From Mycoplasmatota bacterium (GTDB lineage Bacteria > Bacillota_I > Bacilli_A > MAG-NZ), in NCBI GenBank assembly GCA_018394315.1, contig CP074575.1:647501-711500 (forward strand): 64,000 bases of DNA. Direction: 5' to 3'. Both the position numbers and the translations under genes were made by a program. Below the pieces are notes generated by a model that saw only the letters and a list, made by a program, of their open reading frames with translations, was not told where the DNA came from and made no database searches. Position 1 is the stretch's first letter. Every line of letters begins with the position of its first letter. Shown here one piece after another: positions 19,966-27,649 of this stretch.

Positions 19966-20916
19966 ATGGCTAGAGCACCTTTTCAGGTATTAGTAATACC
20001 TTATAAATTCACATCTGAAGGAATCAAGTATTGTATTTTTAGAAGAGAAGATGTAGAAGTTGATATGTGGCAATGGGTATCAGGAGGGGGAGAAGATACA
20101 GAATCAAGTTTAGAATCTGCAAAAAGAGAGATGAACGAAGAAACTGGAGCTATAGTTTTAGAAATTATTCCTTTAAGTTCAATGACATATATTCCAGCAT
20201 ACTTTTTTGAAGAAATGACAATGAATTATCCCGATCACATTGTAATTCCTGAGTATTCTTTTGGGGCTCTCGTTGGACAAGAGATTGAATTATCTGATGA
20301 ACACTCAGAGTATAAATGGGTTGATTATGAAACTGCAATGATTTATTTGCATTGGGATAGTAATAAAACAGCTCTATATGAACTACATATAAGACTGAGC
20401 AAATTAGAACTTTGGGATGTTTATAATAAAGATAGAAAACGAACAGGCAAGATTGTTGTTAGAGATCAATATGAGTTTTCAGGAGATGAGTATCATCTAA
20501 TCGTCATTATTTGGATTATTGATTCTAATAATAAAGTATTAGTTCAAAGAAGGTCTTATAATAAGGATTTCTTACCTGGATTAATCGCGACACATGGTGG
20601 TTCAGCAATTGCTGGAGAGGGTTCTTTAGAAAGCGCTATTAGAGAAGTAGAAGAAGAGATTGGGATCACATTAGAAGAAAACGAAATGAAACTGTTCTCT
20701 TCAAAGATTGAGAGAAATAGAATTTATGATAGCTATGTGGTGAACAAACTTATTCTTTTAGAACACTTGAAAATAGATCCTGAAGAAGTTGATTCTTGCT
20801 ATTATATGTCTATTGGCGAAATAAAAGAGAGCATCAAAGAAGGGGAGTTTTTTGATTATTTGAAGCGTCAAGGAAATGATTATTTTGACAAGATATTTTC
20901 TTCAATAAAAAAATAA
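19966..20916 (+). CDS. Tandem-domain Nudix hydrolase
   Basis: 316 residues with two complete Nudix domains. The first box lies near residues 41-63 (GGGEDTESSLESAKREMNEE then TGA). The second is near residues 211-233 (GGSAIAGEGSLESAIREVEE then EIG), in a domain that resembles the isopentenyl-diphosphate isomerase-like Nudix group. Both boxes retain the REx2EE metal-binding core. Nudix enzymes cleave nucleoside diphosphates linked to other groups; here the substrates are unknown. The gene has its own strong ribosome site (GGGGGG) and is bracketed by tRNA-Phe-derived direct repeats, suggesting it moved as a unit. Confidence 0.88.
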   Translation: MARAPFQVLVIPYKFTSEGIKYCIFRREDVEVDMWQWVSGGGEDTESSLESAKREMNEETGAIVLEIIPLSSMTYIPAYFFEEMTMNYPDHIVIPEYSFGALVGQEIELSDEHSEYKWVDYETAMIYLHWDSNKTALYELHIRLSKLELWDVYNKDRKRTGKIVVRDQYEFSGDEYHLIVIIWIIDSNNKVLVQRRSYNKDFLPGLIATHGGSAIAGEGSLESAIREVEEEIGITLEENEMKLFSSKIERNRIYDSYVVNKLILLEHLKIDPEEVDSCYYMSIGEIKESIKEGEFFDYLKRQGNDYFDKIFSSIKK

Positions 20917-20971
20917 TGAGACTCGTTTAGAGTTTCTTCTATATCGTTGATTTTGATACAAGATGTAGTTT

Positions 20972-21062
20972 AGGATTGAAAATCCATGTGTCGTCGGTTC
21001 GACTTGACTGAAGTCCGATATATTAGTTCTGATAAACAAAGGGGATATGACATCCCTTTTTT
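20972..21062 (+). repeat. tRNA-Phe-derived direct repeat, copy B
   Basis: Nearly identical to the copy at 19804, differing by a few bases around GACTTGACTG. It ends in the same palindromic terminator GGGATATGACATCCC plus T run, which also terminates the Nudix transcript. Confidence 0.8.
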
Positions 21063-21063
21063 C

Positions 21064-21428
21064 TTGTAACTTTTTTATGATGATACTAAAAATGCAATGA
21101 GAGAAAATATAAAGTATAATTTATCGGGGAAATATTGATCCCTTGATGCGCGCTTCTCTGACTTAGAAAGGTTGGAGAAATGAAAGGGAAAGTAGTTAGA
21201 AAAGCAATTGAGATTTATCAATTAATGGTGGTAGAAGAAAGAGCATTCTCAAAGGAGGAATTATCTGAAGAATTAAATGTATCGATAAGAACTATTCAAG
21301 ATTACTTTGGAGAAATCAATATTTACCTTTTTGACAGACATGATTATAGGCAGATTATGTATGATCGCTCTATAAAAAAAACATGTTATCAAAGCAATCT
21401 AAAAGCAGAACATATTTTCTGCTTTTCT
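21064..21428 (+). repeat. HTH-gene module, copy 1
   Basis: A leader (TATAAT at 21115, a GGGG...CCCT element, a GCGCGCTTCTCTGAC block), a small HTH gene and a terminator are repeated with high identity at 32698-33064 and 35062-35429. A worn version lies at 40600-40780. In copies 2 and 3 the module is followed within about 100 bp by an att site; in copy 1 the corresponding downstream sequence is displaced to 24720. Confidence 0.85.
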
Positions 21429-21455
21429 TCTAACTGGAAGGATAAGTTATATTAA
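21180..21455 (+). CDS. Small DeoR/HTH_11-type DNA-binding protein, frameshifted copy 1
   Basis: The first 67 residues are nearly identical to the genes at 32815 and 35181 and contain a helix-turn-helix (YSKEELSEELKVSIRAIQDY in the sisters, here with FSKEEL and SIRTIQ). A run of eight A here replaces seven in the copy at 32815. This shifts the frame after IKK and adds an unrelated 24-residue tail that reads through the terminator hairpin. The normal protein has 73 residues. It may act as an accessory or excision regulator, inferred only from its position near element ends. Confidence 0.7.
   Translation: MKGKVVRKAIEIYQLMVVEERAFSKEELSEELNVSIRTIQDYFGEINIYLFDRHDYRQIMYDRSIKKTCYQSNLKAEHIFCFSSNWKDKLY
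21401..21428 (+). terminator. Terminator of HTH module copy 1
   Basis: AAAAGCAGAA and TTCTGCTTTT form a 10-bp stem with a 6-base loop, the same design as the terminators at 33035 and 35401. Confidence 0.8.
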
Positions 21456-21581
21456 GGTGATCCCTGTAATATCTATAAATAGTGAAGCCGGATACTCCAG
21501 TGATTTTGTGACACAGTTTTACTAATACCTATGTATGCTATAATTATTATATAAATGAAGTGATCTTTAGGAGGTAATTCC

Positions 21582-21656
21582 ATGTTTGTTAAAGTTTTCT
21601 CGTACGATATACTTCGTTTGGCATTTGAGTCAATTTATGACTCTTTTTTTATATAA
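21582..21656 (+). CDS. 24-codon leader-like ORF ending inside a terminator
   Basis: TAGGAGGTAATTCC is an excellent ribosome site for ATG at 21582. The reading frame encodes a 24-residue hydrophobic peptide (MFVKVFSYDILRLAF begins it) and stops at 21654-21656. Its last codons lie in the hairpin GAGTCA/TGACTC plus seven T (21627-21650). A promoter-like TATAAT precedes it near 21536, and a similar one follows near 21668 before the HEPN-like gene. This could be an attenuation leader or a tiny toxin; evidence is positional. Confidence 0.4.
   Translation: MFVKVFSYDILRLAFESIYDSFFI
21627..21650 (+). terminator. Intrinsic terminator overlapping the 24-codon ORF
   Basis: GAGTCA, loop ATTTA, TGACTC and seven T. 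It lies about 140 bp upstream of the three-gene operon, so it could attenuate it. Confidence 0.75.
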
Positions 21657-21788
21657 TATTCGTATGCTATAATATTCATAATGTAAGTGAAGATGAACTT
21701 GAGAAAGATTTATTTAGTTTTCATAAAAGACCACTTGTTATAGAGTGAATATATAGAGTTATAGTAAATTATAAGTGGAGGGATAATA

Positions 21789-22478
21789 ATGAATGAATAT
21801 GTTAAGGTTAGTAATCAGAGTCTCTTTGATAAACACATTTATGAAAAAGGATTAGGAGTTGTAGAAGAAGTAGCAATGAGTCTAAAGGTTATGTCAGAGG
21901 CTGAATATATCACCAGCGACGATATTATAGGATTTATTAGATACGATAAGTTTCTAAGAGAAAAATTGTATAAATATTTATCTGTTACTGAAGAGTTTCT
22001 ACGTAATGAACTGTATAAAAATCTTGAATATAATGGTTCCAGAACAATTATGTATACAAAAGATTATAAGTCTTCAGATTTTAAAGTAAATGAAGATAAT
22101 TCATATGGATACAATTTCTTTAAAAAAGCTAAAATGCTTTTTTCTGTAATCATAGATTTATATACTCATTTTGAAGGACAATTACTTATGTCATTTAAGT
22201 TCTCTTTAGAAGACATCAAAAACATAGGAAATCTTAGAAATCTTGTGATGCATCATAGCTTACTAGTTATAAATCAGAACTCTACAGAAATAACTAAAGA
22301 TTCCATTGGTGATAGAGTTATGCTAGTGTTAAAATATCTGATGTCACTAATATATGTGATACCTAATGAGTATCGCAAAGGATTAATTACTGATATAAAT
22401 AAGGCTAATTTGGATAAGGGCGTTTACGGTTCAAAATCGAAATATATATACATTGAATTTATTGAAGGGGGATATTAA
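21789..22478 (+). CDS. HEPN-like (Abi-type) protein
   Basis: 229 residues, mainly helical, with RNLVMHH at about residues 150-156. This fits the RNxxxH catalytic motif of HEPN ribonucleases and lies in a helix after GNLRNLV, as in Abi_2/AbiD-like proteins. Its stop overlaps the start of a nucleotidyltransferase-like gene (TAATG), the arrangement of HEPN/MNT toxin-antitoxin pairs. It probably acts on RNA in the cytoplasm as a toxin or defence effector. The family assignment is from motif and context. Confidence 0.6.
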   Translation: MNEYVKVSNQSLFDKHIYEKGLGVVEEVAMSLKVMSEAEYITSDDIIGFIRYDKFLREKLYKYLSVTEEFLRNELYKNLEYNGSRTIMYTKDYKSSDFKVNEDNSYGYNFFKKAKMLFSVIIDLYTHFEGQLLMSFKFSLEDIKNIGNLRNLVMHHSLLVINQNSTEITKDSIGDRVMLVLKYLMSLIYVIPNEYRKGLITDINKANLDKGVYGSKSKYIYIEFIEGGY

Positions 22479-23080
22479 TGGAGTATAAGAAGAAAATAGA
22501 TACAAAAGAGTATCGTACATTGTTTTTTGAAGCTTATAAGTATGTGAACTCTGTGATAGATGATTATAGTTTCTACTTTAGATTGATTGGTAGTGCAAAA
22601 AGGAACTTGGTTCTTGATAAACCCAACAAAGGATTTGATTTTGATTATCAGATTATTTTCTATCAATCACTAGTTGGAGAAGGATCGGATAAGCTGATAG
22701 AAATAAAGGATAGATTTAGACATGCCTTTGATGATTTCTTTGTAGAAAAAGGTTATGAATATGGTGAGGATTCAACCTCCGCTATAACTATAAAGATGTT
22801 AGATGGAGATAAAATATATCATTCATATGACGTTACTCTAATGACTCCTAATAGTGTAGATAAACTTTGCATCTTCAAATACAATGACAATGAAAAGACT
22901 GAAATGGGTCTGAATGAAATGAGAAAATCTGCTATGTTTAAGGAAAAATATAAGAAGATTAAAGGTGCTCAAAAATGGAAAGAGTTAAGAGATGAGTATA
23001 AAATAAGGCAAGAAGAATGGAATGGAGAAAGGAAATCCTTCTCTATATTAATGAGTGTAGTTAACGATATGAAGTTATAA
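22478..23080 (+). CDS. Nucleotidyltransferase-like partner
   Basis: 200 residues. Gly38-Ser39 followed 14 residues later by Asp54-Phe-Asp56 (GFDFDY) resembles the GS...DxD active site of the polymerase-beta/MNT fold, and a later YDVTLM strand could supply the third acid. In HEPN/MNT pairs the MNT protein neutralises the toxin by modifying it with nucleotides. The spacing is longer than the usual GSx10DxD, so it is divergent. It is coupled to the HEPN-like gene by a one-base overlap and followed 13 bp later by the HTH-membrane gene. Confidence 0.6.
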   Translation: MEYKKKIDTKEYRTLFFEAYKYVNSVIDDYSFYFRLIGSAKRNLVLDKPNKGFDFDYQIIFYQSLVGEGSDKLIEIKDRFRHAFDDFFVEKGYEYGEDSTSAITIKMLDGDKIYHSYDVTLMTPNSVDKLCIFKYNDNEKTEMGLNEMRKSAMFKEKYKKIKGAQKWKELRDEYKIRQEEWNGERKSFSILMSVVNDMKL

Positions 23081-23093
23081 TGGGGGGCGTACT

Positions 23094-24098
23094 ATGCTGT
23101 ATGATAAGGTCGAAATAGGTAAAAGACTCAAAGAGTTGAGAGAAGAATCCAACATAACTCAAGATGAAGCGGCAAAACTCATAAATATATCAAACAGAAC
23201 TTTAAGTGATTGGGAAAAAGGTAAAACAGATTTCTCCATTCAGAGATTAAAAGAAATATCTGATGCCTTCAACATTAGTATTAACTATTTCATACCATTT
23301 GAGTATGAAGATTTTGATGTTGATGAAATAATATTAAAATCATTGGATTTTGGTATAAAGAAATATGGGTTACTTACTTGTGTTGTAATCTTTATTACTT
23401 TTTATCTTAATATATTTTTTCAATCAACAGTCTTAAATACAGTCATCATAATTGAGTTTATTTTATTTTGTTGCTATATTATCATTTTAATAATGAGAAG
23501 GTTAACATCTAGAAGAATCATAAAAAAGTATTCTAGAAAGAACAGTTTGATTTATCAATCTTTTTACTCAGATAAAGAACTAAGAAACCTTCATAAAGAC
23601 ACTGTAGGTTTAATTGTTTTGTCAATCTTCATCTCGCTATTTTCTGCAACTTGTATAATAGGATTTTACTTCTCCGAAACGATAGGAAGTTATCTAGATA
23701 CTATTATTGTGTTTTTATTAATCTTAGTTTTTGTATGGGGATTAATTCTCTTAGGATTCTTCATAAAGACAAAACCATTAAAACCTATATTAGATTACTT
23801 TAGAGAAAATCAAGTAATTACAGTAGTTATATTGAACGCTTATATTGTCTTAATATCAATACTGTTTATGTATGGGTTAGTCTTAAATACTTATGTTCAA
23901 ACCGAAGTTCCTAAATGGGTTGTCATTACTATATATACATATCTGCTCATTGATATACTTTTTCTTTTAACAACTAGTTATATAGTTCAGAAGTATTATC
24001 ATAAACTTGATATTATTTCAGTAAATCCAAAAACGAACCAATTGAAAATCTTGTTTTCAGCTAATGAAAAGATTCCGGAAATGCCGGAACATCACTAA
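23094..24098 (+). CDS. XRE HTH domain fused to six-helix membrane domain
   Basis: 334 residues. An N-terminal XRE helix-turn-helix spans about residues 7-61 (LREESNITQDEAAKLINIS, then NRTLSDWEKGKT). About six transmembrane segments follow between residues 88 and 297, then a short soluble tail. Such proteins may tether a DNA-binding domain to the membrane. It is the third gene of a tight operon with the HEPN-like and nucleotidyltransferase-like genes and might regulate them. Confidence 0.8.
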   Translation: MLYDKVEIGKRLKELREESNITQDEAAKLINISNRTLSDWEKGKTDFSIQRLKEISDAFNISINYFIPFEYEDFDVDEIILKSLDFGIKKYGLLTCVVIFITFYLNIFFQSTVLNTVIIIEFILFCCYIIILIMRRLTSRRIIKKYSRKNSLIYQSFYSDKELRNLHKDTVGLIVLSIFISLFSATCIIGFYFSETIGSYLDTIIVFLLILVFVWGLILLGFFIKTKPLKPILDYFRENQVITVVILNAYIVLISILFMYGLVLNTYVQTEVPKWVVITIYTYLLIDILFLLTTSYIVQKYYHKLDIISVNPKTNQLKILFSANEKIPEMPEHH

Positions 24099-24152
24099 CC
24101 CCATTGAAATCCTGCTTACATAGTTGTAAATTAACTATGAGGAGGTGATTTC

Positions 24153-24320
24153 ATGAAGAAATCAATAGGAACAATCGTTGGAGTAATTTTAGTTATAATA
24201 ATACTGCAATTTGTAACAGTGGATGAAATGATTGTTGGGGTATTAAGTGGTTTTTTCTGGGTATTTGAAAAATCAGTTATAGTTATACATGAAATTTTTA
24301 CATTTGTGTTAGGACTTTAA
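24153..24320 (+). CDS. Small membrane protein (55 residues)
   Basis: A strong site, GAGGAGGTG, precedes ATG at 24153. The product has one clear transmembrane helix (TIVGVILVIIILQFV) and a second hydrophobic C-terminal stretch (SVIVIHEIFTFVLGL). It follows the HTH-membrane gene by 55 bp and ends before an intrinsic terminator, so it is probably the last gene of that operon. Function unknown. Confidence 0.6.
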   Translation: MKKSIGTIVGVILVIIILQFVTVDEMIVGVLSGFFWVFEKSVIVIHEIFTFVLGL

Positions 24321-24336
24321 GTCATCTAAAAAATCG

Positions 24337-24360
24337 GAAGTTATCTTAGACTTCTTTTTT
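24337..24360 (+). terminator. Intrinsic terminator of the HEPN-like operon
   Basis: GAAGT and ACTTC around an 8-base loop, then six T, 17 bp after the small membrane protein. Confidence 0.65.
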
Positions 24361-24747
24361 AACGAATTTTATATGACTAAATATGCCAGGTTACTTTTTT
24401 GATACCCTTTGATATCTTTAGGTGTAGAAATAGCACCGAAAGGAGAGAATATGTATGTTACAAGTTTGAATAATGGTATTGTGACAGTAATCCAAACATC
24501 AGATAATACATGTAGACACTTCAATATATGTCTTTTAGGTCTCCAACATCGATGTTCTATCTATATAACATTAAAAGCCTCTATAATGAGGCTTTATTTT
24601 TATAAATCTATCTTTATAGACGAAAAGTCATTCAAAATGACTTTTCTATGGGTTTTTAGAAAAAAGTGTATCTAAATTGATTATGAAAAAGGAATATTGG
24701 ATAAATGTTTATTTTTTTCTTTTACCAGGAAGATAGGCTTCCGACTG
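24361..24747. other. Decayed stretch with hairpins before the IS110 insertion
   Basis: An ATG at 24451 follows AAAGGAGAG, but its frame runs through a strong terminator (AAAGCCTC/GAGGCTTT, 24574-24603) and a second hairpin AAAAGTCATT/AATGACTTTT, so a real gene is doubtful. The last 29 bases (CTTTTACCAGG then GATAGGCTTCCGACTG) match the sequence that follows the HTH module before att copies 3 and 4. Confidence 0.5.
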
Positions 24748-24856
24748 TTTTGACTTTCTAAGAATTGTCAAATAGTTTATAAAAATTGATTGATATGCTA
24801 ATCTAGCATCCTAAAAATACATCTTATAGATGCTGATTTTGAAATATGTGATACAC

Positions 24857-26068
24857 TTATAGCGTAAAGAGTGTATCGTTTTTACATAAAGAGAAAATAA
24901 TCCTGATTAGTTTAGTGGTTGCGGCTACAACACTTTCTTTTTCAGTTTTAGTTTCTTTTTTCTTTATATAATAAAGTAGAATAGGATGATTTCGGTAGTT
25001 ATTATATGAACTGATTGTAATATTTTTAATAGATGTGTAAAGTATTTTCCGAGCTGCACTATTACCAGCTTTAGATATTTTACCGTTAACTAAACTATTA
25101 CCTGATTGATAAATAGTTGGCTCTAATCCACAATAAGCATTGATTTGCTTGTAACTGTTAAATCTAGAAATGTCTTTCAACTCAGCTATTAATTGAGAAG
25201 TTCGTAGTTCTCCTAATCCTGGGATGGAATTTATATTAGGAAAGAACCGTGTTGTTTTAGCAAGTTCAATAAGTTCGTCATTAACTATTCCTTGTTCTTT
25301 TTGTAGGGTTTTTACTATCCTTATTGTACATCGCAAGTTCTGAGTTTCAGTACTGTCTTTGTGAACTCCAGGATACGAGTTTTTAGAATGTTCTTTCATT
25401 GATTTTGCTTCGCTTCTTAGTCTATTCAAATAGTTTCTCTTGAAAGATGAATTTAAGTTGTTAGCTAATCTGTCAACTCTAGTGGAAGCGATTATTTCAC
25501 TATGAGGAAATTCGTAGTAAAAGTTAAGCATCTTTGCGGTGTATTTCTTATGTTTATCCTTGTTACTATCAGTAGTTACATAGAAAGACTCATGTTCAGG
25601 TATGCAAATATCTAGCAACCTTACATATCTATTTTTCATAGCTGTTAGTGACTTTTCTAGAGCTAGATACTGTCTGTTGAGTGTAGTTAAATTATCGTAA
25701 ATATTCAGCGATTTCAAAGCATTACTTTTAATGTCCTCCTTAAAATAACAATTAGCAATTTTAAAACAATCTTCCTTATCGGTTTTAGTCTTTCTAAATG
25801 AAGTATCACTCTTTTTAACAAGATTGGGATTAATAATGATTACACTATACTTGTATTCATCGAAGAATCTTTCTACTGGATAATGATAACTACTTGTTGA
25901 TTCCATAATTACTGTTAACTTTTCTTTCAACCTTCTTTCGTTAATTATTTGATCTAGTTGTTTAAAGTTACTTAATGTATGTTTATATTCAGTGGGTTCT
26001 AGTAAAATTTCTCCATGAACTGATTGAATATAAAAAACACTTTTCCCCTTAGCTATATCTATAGCCAT
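24857..26068 (-). CDS. IS110-family transposase (DEDD recombinase)
   Basis: 403 residues. The N-terminal RuvC-like DEDD domain begins AIDIAKGKS, with further acids at VIMESTSSY and KTDKEDCF. A central coiled region follows, then the C-terminal Transposase_20 domain with IPGLGELRTSQLIAEL and KISKAGNSAARKILY, where the serine of the SKAGN segment is the likely catalytic Ser. Translation may begin upstream of the first ATG, at an ATT about 26092 behind GAGAGG, giving a more typical EYVMAID start. It is apparently intact. Confidence 0.92.
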   Translation of the reverse strand: MAIDIAKGKSVFYIQSVHGEILLEPTEYKHTLSNFKQLDQIINERRLKEKLTVIMESTSSYHYPVERFFDEYKYSVIIINPNLVKKSDTSFRKTKTDKEDCFKIANCYFKEDIKSNALKSLNIYDNLTTLNRQYLALEKSLTAMKNRYVRLLDICIPEHESFYVTTDSNKDKHKKYTAKMLNFYYEFPHSEIIASTRVDRLANNLNSSFKRNYLNRLRSEAKSMKEHSKNSYPGVHKDSTETQNLRCTIRIVKTLQKEQGIVNDELIELAKTTRFFPNINSIPGLGELRTSQLIAELKDISRFNSYKQINAYCGLEPTIYQSGNSLVNGKISKAGNSAARKILYTSIKNITISSYNNYRNHPILLYYIKKKETKTEKESVVAATTKLIRIIFSLCKNDTLFTL

Positions 26069-26099
26069 TACATATTCTGTTTTATCAATAATACTTACC

Positions 26100-26290
26100 T
26101 CTCTTTCTGCTTAAGCTTATACTGATTCCATTTTCCAATCACGCATGTTAAATGAGTTCTAGACCCCGCTTTCTTAACCGAAACAATAAAAGAAGTATAA
26201 GCAAGTCTCTCAAACCATTGAGTTCTAGTGACCCCTGTTATAATACGACTTTACTTAAACTAAATTAAACAAATATGATCAATATCTGTT
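26100..26290 (-). ncRNA. Candidate bridge RNA in the IS110 5' non-coding end
   Basis: IS110 elements encode a bridge RNA upstream of the transposase. Here the 280-bp upstream end contains a 9-bp pair, GCTTATACT (26115-26123) with AGTATAAGC (26194-26202). It also has a repeated GAGTTCTAG...ACCCC motif (26154 and 26220). A minus-strand -10-like TATTAT lies near 26245. The structure is inferred by eye. Confidence 0.45.
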
Positions 26291-26415
26291 TAATTGATTA
26301 TAAACCCAAGATAACAAAAAAAGATACTAGGTTTATACCTAATATCTTACGTGATATAATGTGTTGAAGTATTATAAGTAAATAGATGTAAAAAAGACTT
26401 ATTTATTGTTCCTAC

Positions 26416-26441
26416 GGGGTTCGAATCCCTTTTTCTCTATG
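26416..26441 (+). repeat. att site 2 (worn)
   Basis: GGGGTTCGAATCCCT then TTTCTC matches the tRNA-Ser 3' end but has lost CCGCCA. The preceding 60 bp (TGATATAATGTGTTGAAG to TTATTTATTGTTCC) match the sequence before att copies 3 and 4, so this is the right end of element 1. Confidence 0.8.
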
Positions 26442-26533
26442 TTGATTCCGGCCGAGATATATGTTCTTTAAAAATTGCGGAGAATGATATATACTATTAA
26501 TAGTATACAAATTTATTGTGAGGAGGAATTGAA

Positions 26534-27157
26534 TTGTTAATCAAGTTCATCAAAGGAATTGGATTAATAGTCGGATTCGTGGGATTGCTCTATATTTTAT
26601 GGAATACATTACTCGGTTCTGGAATCATTGAGCGCGAGGTCACAGAGACAATGTATCAAGAAGAAACTGGAGTAATGAGAACATTTCTTTCAAATGGGTA
26701 TCAGTTAGGAGCTGATGAAGTAGCACATAGACTACATAAGACCGATAATTACGTTTTATTTGAAGACGTTACTTACGGATACTTACTGTTTGATTTTAAC
26801 GAAAATGAGGTTGGTTCATTTTGTGTGACACCAGAGGTGGATGGATATCAAAAGTCCTTCCACATAATATATGATTATGAAAATGATATCATTTCATTAG
26901 TTTATAAACAGATAGATAATGAGGGGGTTTATGAACTAGATGTTTTTCATACATTTCAAGATGAACTCATCAAAGTTAATAAAAATAATTTAAATGAAGA
27001 ATACAAACTCTACTCAGCTCATGAGATTGGATCAATGATGGCTAATTATAAAAATAATTTTCTCAATGAAATTGAGTATTTAGGAGTGTCCTTACAAGAG
27101 TTAATACAAGCAGAAATTACCGTAACTGAGACAGTTAAGTATGGTAAAGAGGAATGA
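26534..27157 (+). CDS. Membrane-anchored hypothetical protein (TTG start)
   Basis: 207 residues starting at TTG behind GAGGAGGAATTG. One N-terminal transmembrane helix (about residues 6-28) precedes an outward-facing or cytoplasmic acidic domain rich in Tyr and Asp. No family recognised. It is the first gene after att copy 2, with no integrase next to it. Confidence 0.6.
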   Translation: MLIKFIKGIGLIVGFVGLLYILWNTLLGSGIIEREVTETMYQEETGVMRTFLSNGYQLGADEVAHRLHKTDNYVLFEDVTYGYLLFDFNENEVGSFCVTPEVDGYQKSFHIIYDYENDIISLVYKQIDNEGVYELDVFHTFQDELIKVNKNNLNEEYKLYSAHEIGSMMANYKNNFLNEIEYLGVSLQELIQAEITVTETVKYGKEE

Positions 27158-27649
27158 AATAGGATTATACATGAATTTATAGTAGGGGATATGACATCCC
27201 TTGTTATAGATATGCAGATAGGACATTGAGTCCCTTTTGTTTTGCTATTATTTGTTGATATCGAATGGGAGAAGTAAAAATAATCTAGAAACCGGATTAT
27301 TTTTTTGGAAAGTAAGAATCTGTCCCCCTAAAAAGTATAATAGATGTATGGGGATGAAAATCACCCTAGGCGGGTCTTTGAAAAGTTGATAATGAAATAG
27401 GTCGAAAATTGGCTGACGAGGGTTCGACTCCCGTATACTGTTCTAGATCATATTCCATATATTGAATAGATTTATGATGAGAGGGACATGACCTCCCTCA
27501 TTATATTTATACAGAGGACATTGATTCCCTTTTCATGTCTCTCTTGATAAAATAAATTACTAGGAACTAGTCAAAGGGACAATGAATTTCCTTTTCTTTA
27601 TTGTAATTTGTGGTTTTATGGTAAGATGTTATTAAATAGAGGTGAGCGT
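27158..27649. other. Cluster of palindromic repeats and a tRNA-like fragment
   Basis: Five short palindromes of one design lie here: GGGATATGACATCCC (27184), GGACATTGAGTCCC (27220), GAGGGACATGACCTCCCTC (27481), GGACATTGATTCCC (27514) and GGGACAATGAATTTCC (27575), most followed by T runs. Between them, 27340-27430 holds GTATGGGG...GGGTTCGACTCCCGTATAC with a T-arm-like end, which looks like a degraded tRNA or tmRNA. No gene is seen. Confidence 0.55.

Larger units (their letters stand above)
24748..26350 (-). mobile_element. IS110-family insertion sequence
   Basis: In sister elements, TAGGCTTCCGACTG is followed after 2-3 bases by GTGATATAATG or CATGATATAATG. Here the two halves are separated at 24747 and 26351 by about 1.6 kb containing one transposase gene. 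No terminal inverted repeats or obvious target duplication are seen, as is normal for IS110. The boundary is thus read from empty-site comparison and is accurate to a few bases. Confidence 0.85.

Noticed and set aside
24451-24675. 74-codon frame with a good ribosome site
   Set aside because: It reads through a strong intrinsic terminator and a second hairpin and ends in low-complexity residues, so a real full-length protein is unlikely.
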